Assembly: GCA_003242355.1 (NCBI GenBank)
Contig: QGUH01000021.1
Location: forward strand, 1-12,860
Source: Pseudomonadota bacterium
GTDB taxonomy: Bacteria; Myxococcota_A; Polyangia; Polyangiales; Polyangiaceae
Direction of reading: 5' to 3'
Length of the DNA: 12,860 nucleotides
Shown: in pieces, positions 1 through 8,764 of the stretch
Layout: each line of letters begins with the position of its first letter
Position numbering within the stretch: the stretch's first letter is position 1
Position numbers and translations under genes: made by a program
Notes under the pieces: generated by a model
What the model was told of the DNA's origin: nothing
What the model saw: the letters and a program-made list of their open reading frames with translations, nothing else
Database searches by the model: none

Positions 1-3000
1 AGTCTTCAACCGGATCCCGGGATTGGGTTCCCCCCGTAGGGCCAGGCCTGGGCCCCCGGGGAACTCCGGCAAACCCGAGGTCCGCTCGAGAACGGGTACG
101 AGCACGGCCGCGACCGCGGCGCGCAAGTCCTCGTGGTTCTCGCCGAGCGCCCGGACCTTGGCCACGACGTCGGCGTCTTCCGGCGCTTCGTCGAGCGCCT
201 TGCGATACGCCTCGAGCGCCTCCTCGTAGCTCGCGAGCTTCTCGGAAAGGATGTCGCCGATGTCGCGGTAGAGGGCCGCGCGCGCCGCAGCCTCCGAGCT
301 CGATCCGCACTGATCGCGGAGGCTGTCGAGCAGCTCCGGCCACATGCTCTCGGCGCGGTAGAGCCGGTTGAGCGCCGTCACCACCTCCGGATCGCGGGGC
401 CGCACGGCGAGCGCCTGAACGAGCGACTCGATCGCCCGCGGGCGGTCGCGCAGCTCCTCCTCGAAGCAGCGCGCGGCCAGCGTCAGGAGCGTGTACTTGA
501 GATCCGCGTCCTCGTCGTCGGCGAGCTCGACCCGGCGCTGATACAGCTCGACCAAGCGCGGCGCATCGCGATTCGTTTCGTAGAGCTCGATCAGGCAATC
601 GATCGTGAACGCGCTGTCCGGCTCGAGGTCCAACGCGCGTTCGTAAGCCTGAATCGCGCCGGCCGGATCCTCGAGCATGTCGCGCCGCGCCTCGCCGACG
701 CGCCGCCAAACGCTCGCGCGCTCCTCGTCGTCGAGCAACAGATCGGCCTTGGCCGTGAGCACGCGCACGAGCGTCGGCCAATCGCTGAGCATCGTCGCCA
801 GCGCTTCCATCTTCTCGAGCGGAGCGATGTCCGTCTCGTCCGTCGCGCGCAGCCGGTCGTAGGCTTCGAGCGCGCGCCGGGGATCGTTGCGCTGGGTGTC
901 GTGCACCTCCGCCAAGACGGCGAGCACGTCCCGCTTGCTCGGCAGATCGGGATTCTCCGCCAGGACCTCTTCGTAGACCTGCGTGAGCTGATCCCACGCC
1001 GCGGTCTCCTCGGTCAGGCGCTCGTACTCGCGGCGCACGTCCACGTCGTCGGGATCGATGCGCACGGCGGCTTCGAGCGCGCGCCGAGCACGCCGCAAGT
1101 CGCCGCCGCGCCGCTCCCAGAGATCGGCCGTCTCGCGGAGCACGGCCACCTTTCCCATGGCGTCCGGCGCGAGCGCGAAGCGGTCTTCGTTGAGCGAGAT
1201 CTGGCGCCGCCAGTCGTCCGCGGCCTCGTAGAGCGGTCGGAGAATGTCCACGATCCGCTCGCGGAGGCGCTCGTTCTTGCGCAACGCTTCGAGCTCGCCG
1301 ATCGCCTCGGCGTGATCGGGCAGAACGCGCACGATCTCTTCGAGCTGGTCGACGGCCCGATCGAGCTCACCCGTGTGCACGTGCAAGCGCGCCAGCGCGA
1401 GCCGGTACTCGGCGGCCTTGGCGGGCTCGAAGGCGGCTTCGGCACGGCGCAGATGGAGCTCGGCCAGATCGTTCCAGCGCTCGCGCTCGGCATAGAGCTC
1501 GGTGAGGGCGTCGAGCGTCGGCTCGTCGAGCTCGTCGACCTCGAGCGCGGCACGGTACGTCTGAATGGCGTCGTCCGGACGCCCGAGCTCGTGGCGTTCG
1601 AGCGAGGCGATGGTGTGCAGCGTCCGCAACCGCTCCGCCGGGTCGAACCGGTGCTCGAGCGACTCGCGATACAGCTTGACCCGATCCTCGTGACGCGCGA
1701 GGCGCCGGAGGATCTCGTCGATCGCATCGAACAGCGGCCGACTGTCGGGCTCGAAGGCGAGTGCGCGGCGGTAGTGCTCGAGCGCGCGATCGGGCTTCTC
1801 GAGCTTGTCGAACAGCTCGCCCGCGCGGCGCGCCAGCGCGGCGCTCGCCGCGTCGTCGGCGTCGATCAGCGCGAGCTCGGCTGCGTAGATCTCGGCCAGC
1901 CGATCCTCGGCGCCCGCCACCTTCGCGAGGCGCTCGAGCTCGTGCACGGTGCTCTGATCGGTGATGTCCTCGTGCAGGAGCTTGGCGATGGTCTCGAGCG
2001 CCGCGCGATAGTCCTCTTTCTGCTCCTCGTAGAGGTTCGCCAGCCGCGTCAGGAGCTCGCGGCGTTCTTCCGGGTCGCTCGCGAACTCGAGCCGCGCCCG
2101 GATCGTATCCATCACGCGCGTGAAGTCGGCGCGCGCGAGGTACACCGGCTCGAGCAGTGCTGCGGCGCGCGCCCGCTGCTCGAGCTCCGGGGCCTTCTCG
2201 AGCAAGTGCTCGAGCTCGGTGATGGTGCCTACGTGCTGCCGATCGAGAGCGAGCGCTTGCTCGAGCTCCTCGAAGGCGCGCTCCACGTCGCCGAGCTCGT
2301 GCGCGGAAACGCGGGCAATGGACACTCTGAGGTCCGCGGCCGAACCGATGCGCGCGTCGAGCTCGCGCTCGTAGAGCGTGACGAGATCGCTCCAGCGTTC
2401 GAGGGCCGTGTACAGGTTCTCGAGGGCGTCCAGCGCCGCCCGGTCGAGCCCGAGACCCAGGATGCTCTGGTAGACGTCGATGGCCTGCGCCTTGTCGTCG
2501 AGCACGTCGGAGAGCAGCCGGGCTCGCCGGAACATGAGCTGCTTGCGCTGCTCGTCGCTCTCGGCGATGTCCGCACGCCGCTCCAGGATCTCGAGGAGTC
2601 GGCGCGCATCGCCCGCCTCTTCGTACAGGCTTTCGAGCGCCGCGAGCGCTTTCGGCTCGTCCGCCTTGAGCTCGAGCGCCTTCTGGTAGTACTCGCGCGC
2701 AAGCTCCCGATCGCGCAGCTCGTGTCGGGCGAGATCCGCGATCTTGAGCGTGACCTCGAGCTGGACCGTCCCGTCGAAGATGTTGGGAACGACCTCGCAC
2801 AGGAGCTTGACGTGCTCCTCGTGTCGCCCCGTCTGCCCCGCGAGCCGATCCAGGTGCTCGAACCACGGGGGCAGATCGACGTGCCCCACGGCGCTCTTCA
2901 CCCCCCGCTCGGCGTACCCGAAGGCGCGCCCGGAGTCACCCAACGACCGCTCGGCGACCTTGAGCGCCAGCTCGATGGATTCGAGCTGGGAAATCGGATC

Positions 3001-6000
3001 GTCCGCCGTCTCGATCTGAATCTCGAGCACGCGCAAGAGCTGCTCGTAAGCGCCTTCGCTCTCCAGAATGGGGCGGAGCACCTGGGCAGCCTCGGCGCGC
3101 GACACCGGGTCCTCCGACTCGAGCAGCTTGTCGAGCGCCGCGCGGCTCGCGGCATGGCGCGGATCCAGCGAGAGAGCCCGCCGGTAGACGTCGAGCGCCC
3201 CCGACACGTCCTGCAATCGTTCGCGCTTGAGATCGCCGAGCCGAGCGAGCAGCTCGAGCTGCTCGCTGCCGGAGCTCGCCACTTCGATGTGCCGCTCCAG
3301 CGTCTCCGCGAGGTCCTCCCACCGCTCGGCGGTCTCGAACAGCGCCTCCAGCGCGCGCAGCGGCTCCCCTTCCGGGCCGAATTCCGCGACGAGCGTGCGG
3401 TAGGCCTCGATTGCCTCGGACACGGAGCCGATGCGCTTCCACAGCGTCTCCGCGATCCGCTCGAGCAACGTGCGCCGTTCCGCGCTGCTCTTCGCGAGCT
3501 CCGCGCGTCGGGTCATCACCTCGACCAGGTCGCGAGCCCGCCCGGTCTTCTCGTACAAGCGGTCGAGCGCCGCGAGCGCGTCCTCGTCCTCCGGGTTTTC
3601 GTCGAGCCGCTGCTTCCAGGCGCCGATCGCGCGATCGTTGTCGAGCAGCTCGCGCTCGGCGAGCTCGCCGAGCCGCCCGAGGATGCGCTGGCGCGTGCCG
3701 GAGTCGGCCTCGAGCGCCACCTCGATTTCGAGCATCTCCGCGAGCTTGCCGTTCTCGCCGGAAGAGACGTAGATGCGCTCGAGCGCGCGGGCAGCGGGCA
3801 GCGTGAGATCCGCGTCGCTCGGATCGAGCTCGAGCACCGCCCGATAGACGCGCTCGGCCTCCCCGCGGTTGCCGACCAGCTCGTCGTACGTGGCGGCGAC
3901 GTGCATCAAGATCTCGCCCTTGAGCGCGCGCTCGCTGGCGTTCTCCGCGGCTTCGGTGAGCACGCGGGCCACCCTTTCGTTCACGCCGAGCCGCCGCCCG
4001 ATCTCCATCAAGCGCTTGCGAGCGTCGGTGTCGACCGGATCGATGGGAACCAGGCGTGCGAACGCCTCGAACGAGCTCGCGTCGTCGTGCAAGCGATCGT
4101 CGCGCAGGTGCGCGATGCGCCGGAGCAGCTCGCGTCGCTCTTCGGCGACGTGCGACTCGCTCCGCTCGGCGAGGCCCTCCAGGCGGATCTCGAGGACCCG
4201 CACCAGATCGCGAATCTCGTTCCGCGCCTCGTAGACGGCCTCGAGCATCGATGCGGCGCGCTGGCGAAGCTCGCCGATCTCGAGCATGCGCTCGGCCAAG
4301 CCTCGCGCCTCGTAGTCGCCGATGCGCTCCGTGAGCACGTCCTCGACGTGCCCCACGGCGGCCGCCGGCTCGTGCAGGTCGAGCTTGAGCCGCGCCAGGC
4401 GCAGCTTCAGCTCGAACACCTCCTCGCCCGTCGCCGTCTCGAGCCGTCGCTCGAGCAGCGCGGCGAGCTCGCGATCCTTGCCTTGCTGCGAGTAGAGCCG
4501 ATCGAGCGCGCGATTCGCCCCTTCGTGGAAGGGATCGATCTCCGCGATGCGCTCGTAGTACCGCGTGGCTTTCTGGACGTCCTCGATGATCTCTTCGCAG
4601 ATGAGCGCGACCTCGACGAGCATCTCCACGCGGCGCGCGTCGTCCGTCGTGGCGGCGGCAGCGCGGTCGTAGAGGGCCTCGAGCTCCCCCCAGCGTTCGG
4701 CGGCGGTGAGGATGTCCTTGAGCCTTCGGAACGCGGCTTCGTTGCTCGGATCGAGAACGAGCACGCGCTCGAGGTACGGCGTCGCGCCGATGGGATCGCC
4801 GAGCTTGTCCTCGAAGAGGTGGGCGGCGCGTTCGGAGAGCTCGATCTCGAGCTCCCGCGGATGCTCGCCGCGCAGCACCTCGCGGTACGCGTCGGCCAGA
4901 TCCGTCGGCCGTCCCGCCTTCGCCGAGAGGTTGTCCGCACGCTCCCACAGCGAAAGATCGGTCGGGAACTCGCGCACGGCGCGCAACAGGACGTCGAGCG
5001 CGCTCCCGTAGCTCGAGAGCTTGACCTCGTGAGCGTCGGCGAGCCTGTCGATGAGCGCGCGCCGCTTGTCGGGGTCGCGCGCCTCGGACAGCATCACCTC
5101 GAGCGCCTGCACTTCCTTCCTGGCGTCGCCGCTCGCGGCGTAGCGCTCGGCCAACACCGACGCGGCCCGTTCGCGCACGGACTCGACACGCACGAGGGCT
5201 TCGAGCACCGCCATGGCGCGCGCCGCGCACGCCTCCGAGAGGATGGCCGACTCCGCGCGTTCGAGCGCGAGCTCGGGCTGATTCAGGCGATCGAGATAGA
5301 GCTCGGCGAGCTCGACCTCGCGCTCCGCGCGCCGCTCGCCGTCGAGCCGCTCGCGGTGCAGCTCGATGATGTCCACCGCACCCGCGACGTCACCCGCCGC
5401 GAGCAACAGGCGAGGCAGCGCGGTGAGCGGCAGCTCGTCTGCCGGGTCGAGCTCGAGCATGCGCCGATAGAGCGCGACGGCGCGATCGGGCGCCTCGAAC
5501 GCGGCCTCTTCGAGCGTCGCGAACTCGGCGAGCAGCCGGCGTCGCTCGGTCGCATCGGGCGCCGTCTCGATGCGCAGCTCGAGCAGCCACCGCAGATCGT
5601 CGCGCCGATTGCCCGTTCGCAGAATGCTTTCGAGCGCCGCGGCCACGGTCGTGTCCGCCGGCTCGCGCTCGAGCAGCCGTTTGTAGACGGCGACGGCGTC
5701 GTCGATCCGCGCGAGCTCTTCGGCATAGACGCGCGCGAGCTTGAGCTCGAGCACGCGCCGCTCGGGACTTTCGGCAGCCTTCGCGGCAGGAGGAGCGGCC
5801 GATTGCGCTTCCTGGCGCTTGCGCCTCTTGCCCTTCTTGCGTTCGGGCTCGGCCGGGCTCACCGACTCGGCCGGCAGAGAAGGCTCCTCGGCGAGCTGCG
5901 CCGAGAGCGTTTCCACGAATGCCTCCCACGCGCCCGCCGCCCGCGACGCCTCTTCGAACAACTCGAGCGTCGCCGGCGTGGTCGGATCCAGCTCGTACGC

Positions 6001-8538
6001 GCGGCGCGCATAGGTCGCCGCCGCGCGCCGATCGCCGAGTCGTTTGCCCGTCACTTCGACCAGGCGCGTGAGCAGCGAGATCTTCTCGCCGGTCTCCGTG
6101 GCGTGGCCCAGCAAGAGCTCGTAGAGCGCCGGCAAGCGCGACCACTTCTCGTCCTTCTCGTAGAGCGGAATCAGCGACTTTGCCGCGCGCACGTCGTTGG
6201 GGTCGACCTGCAGGATGCGCTCGTACGATCGGAACGCGCGATCCGGCTGTCCGAGCTGCTCTTCGAAAACGCGCGCCGCGCGGTAGGAAAGCTCGATGCG
6301 CGCCGCGGGCTCCTTCGCCCGGTCGGCGGCGTTGCTGAGCACGTCCGCGAGCCCCTCCCAGTCGTTCTGAGCGGCATAGAGCTGCTCGAGGCCATCGTAG
6401 TCCGCGCTCGCGAGGTACGCCTCGCGCAACACGCGCAGCGCGCGGCTGTGCCCCGGAGAGAGCTCGAGCACCCGGCGCCAGCTCCGCACCGAAGACTGCA
6501 TGTCGTTCAGGTGCTCGGAGTAGACCGCGCCGAGCTTCTGGAGCGCCGCGAGCTTGCCCGCCTGATCCGTCACGACGACGGCTCTGCGCTCGAGCGCGTC
6601 GGCGAGCGTCTCCCAGTCCTTCGAGCGCTCGGCGTGCTTCTCGAGCGCGTCGAGCACGTCGATGCGCCCGGGATCGGCGTCGAGGATCTTCCGGTAGAGC
6701 TCGATCGCGTCGCGCGGGCGGTTCAACCGATCCTGCGCGAGCATCGCCATCTCGCGCAGCAAGGTCAGCCGTTCCTCGCCCGTCGCCTCGTCGAGCTGCG
6801 AGGCGTACAGGTCGTAGAGCGAGCTCCAGGCGCGGCGCTTGCGGTAGAGCTCGTCGAGCCGCCTTCGCGCCTCGGGATCGCCTGGCGCGACCTTGAGCAG
6901 CTTCTCGTACGCGTCCGTCGCATTCTGGACGTTCGAGAACTGCTCGAGCCAACGACGACCCGCGGTGCGGAAGAGCTCCTTCTTCTCCTCGAGGTCGGGA
7001 GTGACCTCGGCGAGCTTGAGCTGGTGGGTGATGAGGTCGCGGTGCCTGCCGAGCCGCTCGTACAAACCGACGATTTCGCGGAGCTCGTCGATGTTCTCCC
7101 CTCCCTCCTCGAGCTGCAGAATTTGCCCCAGCACCGAGAGGAGCGCGGCGTCGTTCTTCTGATACTGCCGGTAGACGGCGGCGAACTCGCGGAGGATTTC
7201 GAGCCGCGTCGCCTTGTCTTCCAGCGGGGTCCGTTCGAGCTGGACGCGCAACAGATCGACGAGCGCGTTATAGCTCTGCGTTTGTTTGTAGAGCGTCTTC
7301 AAGCGCTCGCGCGCTTCGACGTCGTTCGGATCCTGCCTGAGGACGTTCTTGTACTGCTCGATCGCCTTCTGCGCGTTGGCTTGACCTTCCGCGAGGCGCG
7401 CGATCTCCTGCGCGATCTTGGCTTTTTCGCGCGAGCCGTCCCGCATCGCCCGCTGCGCGCTCTGCAGCACCTCCATCAGGCGCGTGTCGTCCTGACGGCT
7501 CGCGCAGTACTCGCGGTAAAACGCGAGCATGCCCTCGTTGGTCGGATCCACCTTGCGGATGCGCTCGAACCAGGGCTCCGCTTGATCGGGACGCTCGAGC
7601 TTCTTCCAGTAGAGCATCGCGATCTGGAGCATGTCGCCCAGGCGCTCGGTATCGTGCAGATCCTTGGACTTGAGCTCCCGTTCGTAGAGCCCGACGAGCT
7701 CCGACCAGCGCTCCTCGGACGCGTAGAACTCGGAGAGGAACTCCGTGGCCTCCGTGTATCCGGGATCTTCGCGCAACACGCGATCGTACGCGCGCGCCGC
7801 CCGCTCCTTGTCGTTCAGGTGATGCGCGTAAACGCGCGCCAGACGCGCGCCGGCCGCCACGCGCTCGCGCGTTTGCTCGCTGCGATCGGCGAGGCGTTCG
7901 AGCACGCGCGCGAGCTCGTCCCACCGCTCGGCGCGTCGATAGAGGTGCTCGAGCAAGCGGCTCGCGCGCACGTTCGTGGGATCGAGACGCACGGCTTGCT
8001 CGAGGCGATCGATCGCACTCTCGGCATCGAAGCCGCTCCCCGCGTAGCGCACTTCCATCTCGGAAGCGCGCATCAGCATCGAGCTCTTGTAGACGTCGTC
8101 GGTGGTTTCCTCGGCCTCGGCGAGATAACTCTTGACGAGCTCGGGATAACGCTTGCGGCGCGCCTCGCTCTCCTGAATCGCGCCGGTGGCGCCGGGATCG
8201 TTCGGGCGCAGCTCGAGAAGGCGCAGGTAGCAAATGGCCGCGCCTTCGTCGTCGTAGAGCTCTTCGGCGAGAACGCGCGCCTGCGCGGCGACGAGCTCCG
8301 CCTCGCGCGGCGTGCCTTCCGCAGCGCGCACCGCGAGCTCGAGCAATCGTGCGACGGCGTGCCATTCTCCGCGCCGGGCGTGTTCTTCGCGGGCGGCATC
8401 GAGCAAACGGACGAGCTCTTCTTTCGAAAGATCCCCCCCGTTTTTCGTTATCTCCGCGTTGAGCGTCGACCAGGAAAGTTCGGTATCCGGATCGACCTGA
8501 AGTTTTCCAAGCGCCCTGCGGATCTCTTGGGAATCCAT
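1..8538 (-). CDS. Giant tetratricopeptide-repeat protein, C-terminus cut by the left edge
   Basis: The frame is open for at least 2,846 codons from ATG at 8538 and has no stop in the window. The protein begins MDSQEIRRALGKLQVD and has no signal peptide or membrane segment, so it is probably cytoplasmic. After about 60 residues it becomes a near-continuous array of roughly 37 cycles averaging about 75 residues. Each cycle has a helix opening with an aromatic (RWEDL, RWSEL, DWETL), a charged linker, a helix ending A-x-x-x-Y-x-x-x-L, then a turn like LDP-x-(D/N), then A-x-x-x-L-x-x-LY. In one example W1740 pairs with the LDP turn at D1792. A basic low-complexity linker interrupts the array at residues 887-926. 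No catalytic domain is visible. TPR arrays usually bind proteins, so a scaffold role is inferred. GGTGA lies five bases before the ATG; an in-frame GTG at 8547 is a weaker start. The last 20 or so codons look frameshifted. Half-a-TPR (HAT) repeats are an alternative label. Confidence 0.9.
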   Translation of the reverse strand, partial: MDSQEIRRALGKLQVDPDTELSWSTLNAEITKNGGDLSKEELVRLLDAAREEHARRGEWHAVARLLELAVRAAEGTPREAELVAAQARVLAEELYDDEGAAICYLRLLELRPNDPGATGAIQESEARRKRYPELVKSYLAEAEETTDDVYKSSMLMRASEMEVRYAGSGFDAESAIDRLEQAVRLDPTNVRASRLLEHLYRRAERWDELARVLERLADRSEQTRERVAAGARLARVYAHHLNDKERAARAYDRVLREDPGYTEATEFLSEFYASEERWSELVGLYERELKSKDLHDTERLGDMLQIAMLYWKKLERPDQAEPWFERIRKVDPTNEGMLAFYREYCASRQDDTRLMEVLQSAQRAMRDGSREKAKIAQEIARLAEGQANAQKAIEQYKNVLRQDPNDVEARERLKTLYKQTQSYNALVDLLRVQLERTPLEDKATRLEILREFAAVYRQYQKNDAALLSVLGQILQLEEGGENIDELREIVGLYERLGRHRDLITHQLKLAEVTPDLEEKKELFRTAGRRWLEQFSNVQNATDAYEKLLKVAPGDPEARRRLDELYRKRRAWSSLYDLYASQLDEATGEERLTLLREMAMLAQDRLNRPRDAIELYRKILDADPGRIDVLDALEKHAERSKDWETLADALERRAVVVTDQAGKLAALQKLGAVYSEHLNDMQSSVRSWRRVLELSPGHSRALRVLREAYLASADYDGLEQLYAAQNDWEGLADVLSNAADRAKEPAARIELSYRAARVFEEQLGQPDRAFRSYERILQVDPNDVRAAKSLIPLYEKDEKWSRLPALYELLLGHATETGEKISLLTRLVEVTGKRLGDRRAAATYARRAYELDPTTPATLELFEEASRAAGAWEAFVETLSAQLAEEPSLPAESVSPAEPERKKGKRRKRQEAQSAAPPAAKAAESPERRVLELKLARVYAEELARIDDAVAVYKRLLEREPADTTVAAALESILRTGNRRDDLRWLLELRIETAPDATERRRLLAEFATLEEAAFEAPDRAVALYRRMLELDPADELPLTALPRLLLAAGDVAGAVDIIELHRERLDGERRAEREVELAELYLDRLNQPELALERAESAILSEACAARAMAVLEALVRVESVRERAASVLAERYAASGDARKEVQALEVMLSEARDPDKRRALIDRLADAHEVKLSSYGSALDVLLRAVREFPTDLSLWERADNLSAKAGRPTDLADAYREVLRGEHPRELEIELSERAAHLFEDKLGDPIGATPYLERVLVLDPSNEAAFRRLKDILTAAERWGELEALYDRAAAATTDDARRVEMLVEVALICEEIIEDVQKATRYYERIAEIDPFHEGANRALDRLYSQQGKDRELAALLERRLETATGEEVFELKLRLARLKLDLHEPAAAVGHVEDVLTERIGDYEARGLAERMLEIGELRQRAASMLEAVYEARNEIRDLVRVLEIRLEGLAERSESHVAEERRELLRRIAHLRDDRLHDDASSFEAFARLVPIDPVDTDARKRLMEIGRRLGVNERVARVLTEAAENASERALKGEILMHVAATYDELVGNRGEAERVYRAVLELDPSDADLTLPAARALERIYVSSGENGKLAEMLEIEVALEADSGTRQRILGRLGELAERELLDNDRAIGAWKQRLDENPEDEDALAALDRLYEKTGRARDLVEVMTRRAELAKSSAERRTLLERIAETLWKRIGSVSEAIEAYRTLVAEFGPEGEPLRALEALFETAERWEDLAETLERHIEVASSGSEQLELLARLGDLKRERLQDVSGALDVYRRALSLDPRHAASRAALDKLLESEDPVSRAEAAQVLRPILESEGAYEQLLRVLEIQIETADDPISQLESIELALKVAERSLGDSGRAFGYAERGVKSAVGHVDLPPWFEHLDRLAGQTGRHEEHVKLLCEVVPNIFDGTVQLEVTLKIADLARHELRDRELAREYYQKALELKADEPKALAALESLYEEAGDARRLLEILERRADIAESDEQRKQLMFRRARLLSDVLDDKAQAIDVYQSILGLGLDRAALDALENLYTALERWSDLVTLYERELDARIGSAADLRVSIARVSAHELGDVERAFEELEQALALDRQHVGTITELEHLLEKAPELEQRARAAALLEPVYLARADFTRVMDTIRARLEFASDPEERRELLTRLANLYEEQKEDYRAALETIAKLLHEDITDQSTVHELERLAKVAGAEDRLAEIYAAELALIDADDAASAALARRAGELFDKLEKPDRALEHYRRALAFEPDSRPLFDAIDEILRRLARHEDRVKLYRESLEHRFDPAERLRTLHTIASLERHELGRPDDAIQTYRAALEVDELDEPTLDALTELYAERERWNDLAELHLRRAEAAFEPAKAAEYRLALARLHVHTGELDRAVDQLEEIVRVLPDHAEAIGELEALRKNERLRERIVDILRPLYEAADDWRRQISLNEDRFALAPDAMGKVAVLRETADLWERRGGDLRRARRALEAAVRIDPDDVDVRREYERLTEETAAWDQLTQVYEEVLAENPDLPSKRDVLAVLAEVHDTQRNDPRRALEAYDRLRATDETDIAPLEKMEALATMLSDWPTLVRVLTAKADLLLDDEERASVWRRVGEARRDMLEDPAGAIQAYERALDLEPDSAFTIDCLIELYETNRDAPRLVELYQRRVELADDEDADLKYTLLTLAARCFEEELRDRPRAIESLVQALAVRPRDPEVVTALNRLYRAESMWPELLDSLRDQCGSSSEAAARAALYRDIGDILSEKLASYEEALEAYRKALDEAPEDADVVAKVRALGENHEDLRAAVAAVLVPVLERTSGLPEFPGGPGLALRGEPNPGIRLKT
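5761..5880 (-). other. Basic, low-complexity linker inside the giant TPR protein
   Basis: These codons specify residues 887-926 of the giant protein. They break the helical repeat pattern with a Ser/Pro/Ala/Glu-rich stretch, then RKKGKRRKR (residues 900-908, eight of nine basic), then an Ala/Pro-rich stretch. The TPR cycles resume at once with RVLELKLARVYAEEL. The segment is probably disordered and divides the array into an N-terminal block of about 11 cycles and a C-terminal block of about 26. It could be a flexible hinge or a contact site for nucleic acid or acidic partners; the sequence does not decide. Confidence 0.6.
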
Positions 8539-8543
8539 TCCTC

Positions 8544-8548
8544 TCACC
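8544..8548 (-). promoter_or_regulatory. Ribosome-binding site of the giant TPR gene
   Basis: GGTGA, part of the full Shine-Dalgarno consensus, lies five bases upstream of the ATG at 8538. The in-frame GTG at 8547 falls inside this site and has nothing comparable upstream, so the ATG is favoured. The 120-base gap between the lipoprotein stop (8659) and this start shows no hairpin followed by a T-run. The two minus-strand genes could therefore share a transcript. Confidence 0.5.
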
Positions 8549-8632
8549 CGTCGAACGAACGGTCCGTCCACGTGCTGAAGCGCCGCGTGCCCGTGCACAC
8601 GGAAGGGGGAGGTTACGCCGCGTGCTTGAGCG

Positions 8633-8764
8633 TTACAAGCCCGGTAAGCCGCGGATTTTCATGGGCTTGTCGTGGATTTCGGCGGTCTCGTTGGGTGGCG
8701 AGGCCCCACCCCTGCCGACCTCGTTGTTTCGTGTGTGCCCATCGAAGTCGAGCGGCGAAGCCAT
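8633..8764 (-). CDS. Possible 43-residue ORF, or frameshifted tail of the upstream lipoprotein
   Basis: The frame runs from ATG at 8764 to TAA at 8633 and reads MASPLDFDGHTR...DKPMKIRGLPGL. It overlaps the 3' end of the TPR lipoprotein gene in another frame and continues 26 bases beyond that gene's stop. By hand count 33 of its 42 sense codons after the ATG end in G or C. The lipoprotein frame over the matching stretch has 18 of 29 and encodes a Thr/Ser/Pro-rich tail without structure. The composition of the 43-residue product is more natural than that tail. No ribosome-binding site precedes the ATG. It could be a translationally coupled small protein, the true C-terminus of the lipoprotein after a sequencing indel near 8740-8760, or chance. 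I recognise no family. Confidence 0.25.
   Translation of the reverse strand: MASPLDFDGHTRNNEVGRGGASPPNETAEIHDKPMKIRGLPGL

Noticed and set aside
2936..5230. 764-codon minus-strand frame, and similar long minus frames at 1367-2866 and 5390-6952
   Set aside because: They lie inside the giant TPR gene in another frame and give Arg/Ala/Gly-rich strings without TPR pattern.
133..8400. Very frequent CTCGAG and GAGCTC palindromes
   Set aside because: They follow from Leu-Glu and Glu-Leu dipeptides in the helical repeats encoded with CTC and GAG, so no separate DNA signal is needed.
8539..8658. Possible terminator between the two TPR genes
   Set aside because: No stable hairpin followed by a T-run is visible on the minus strand.
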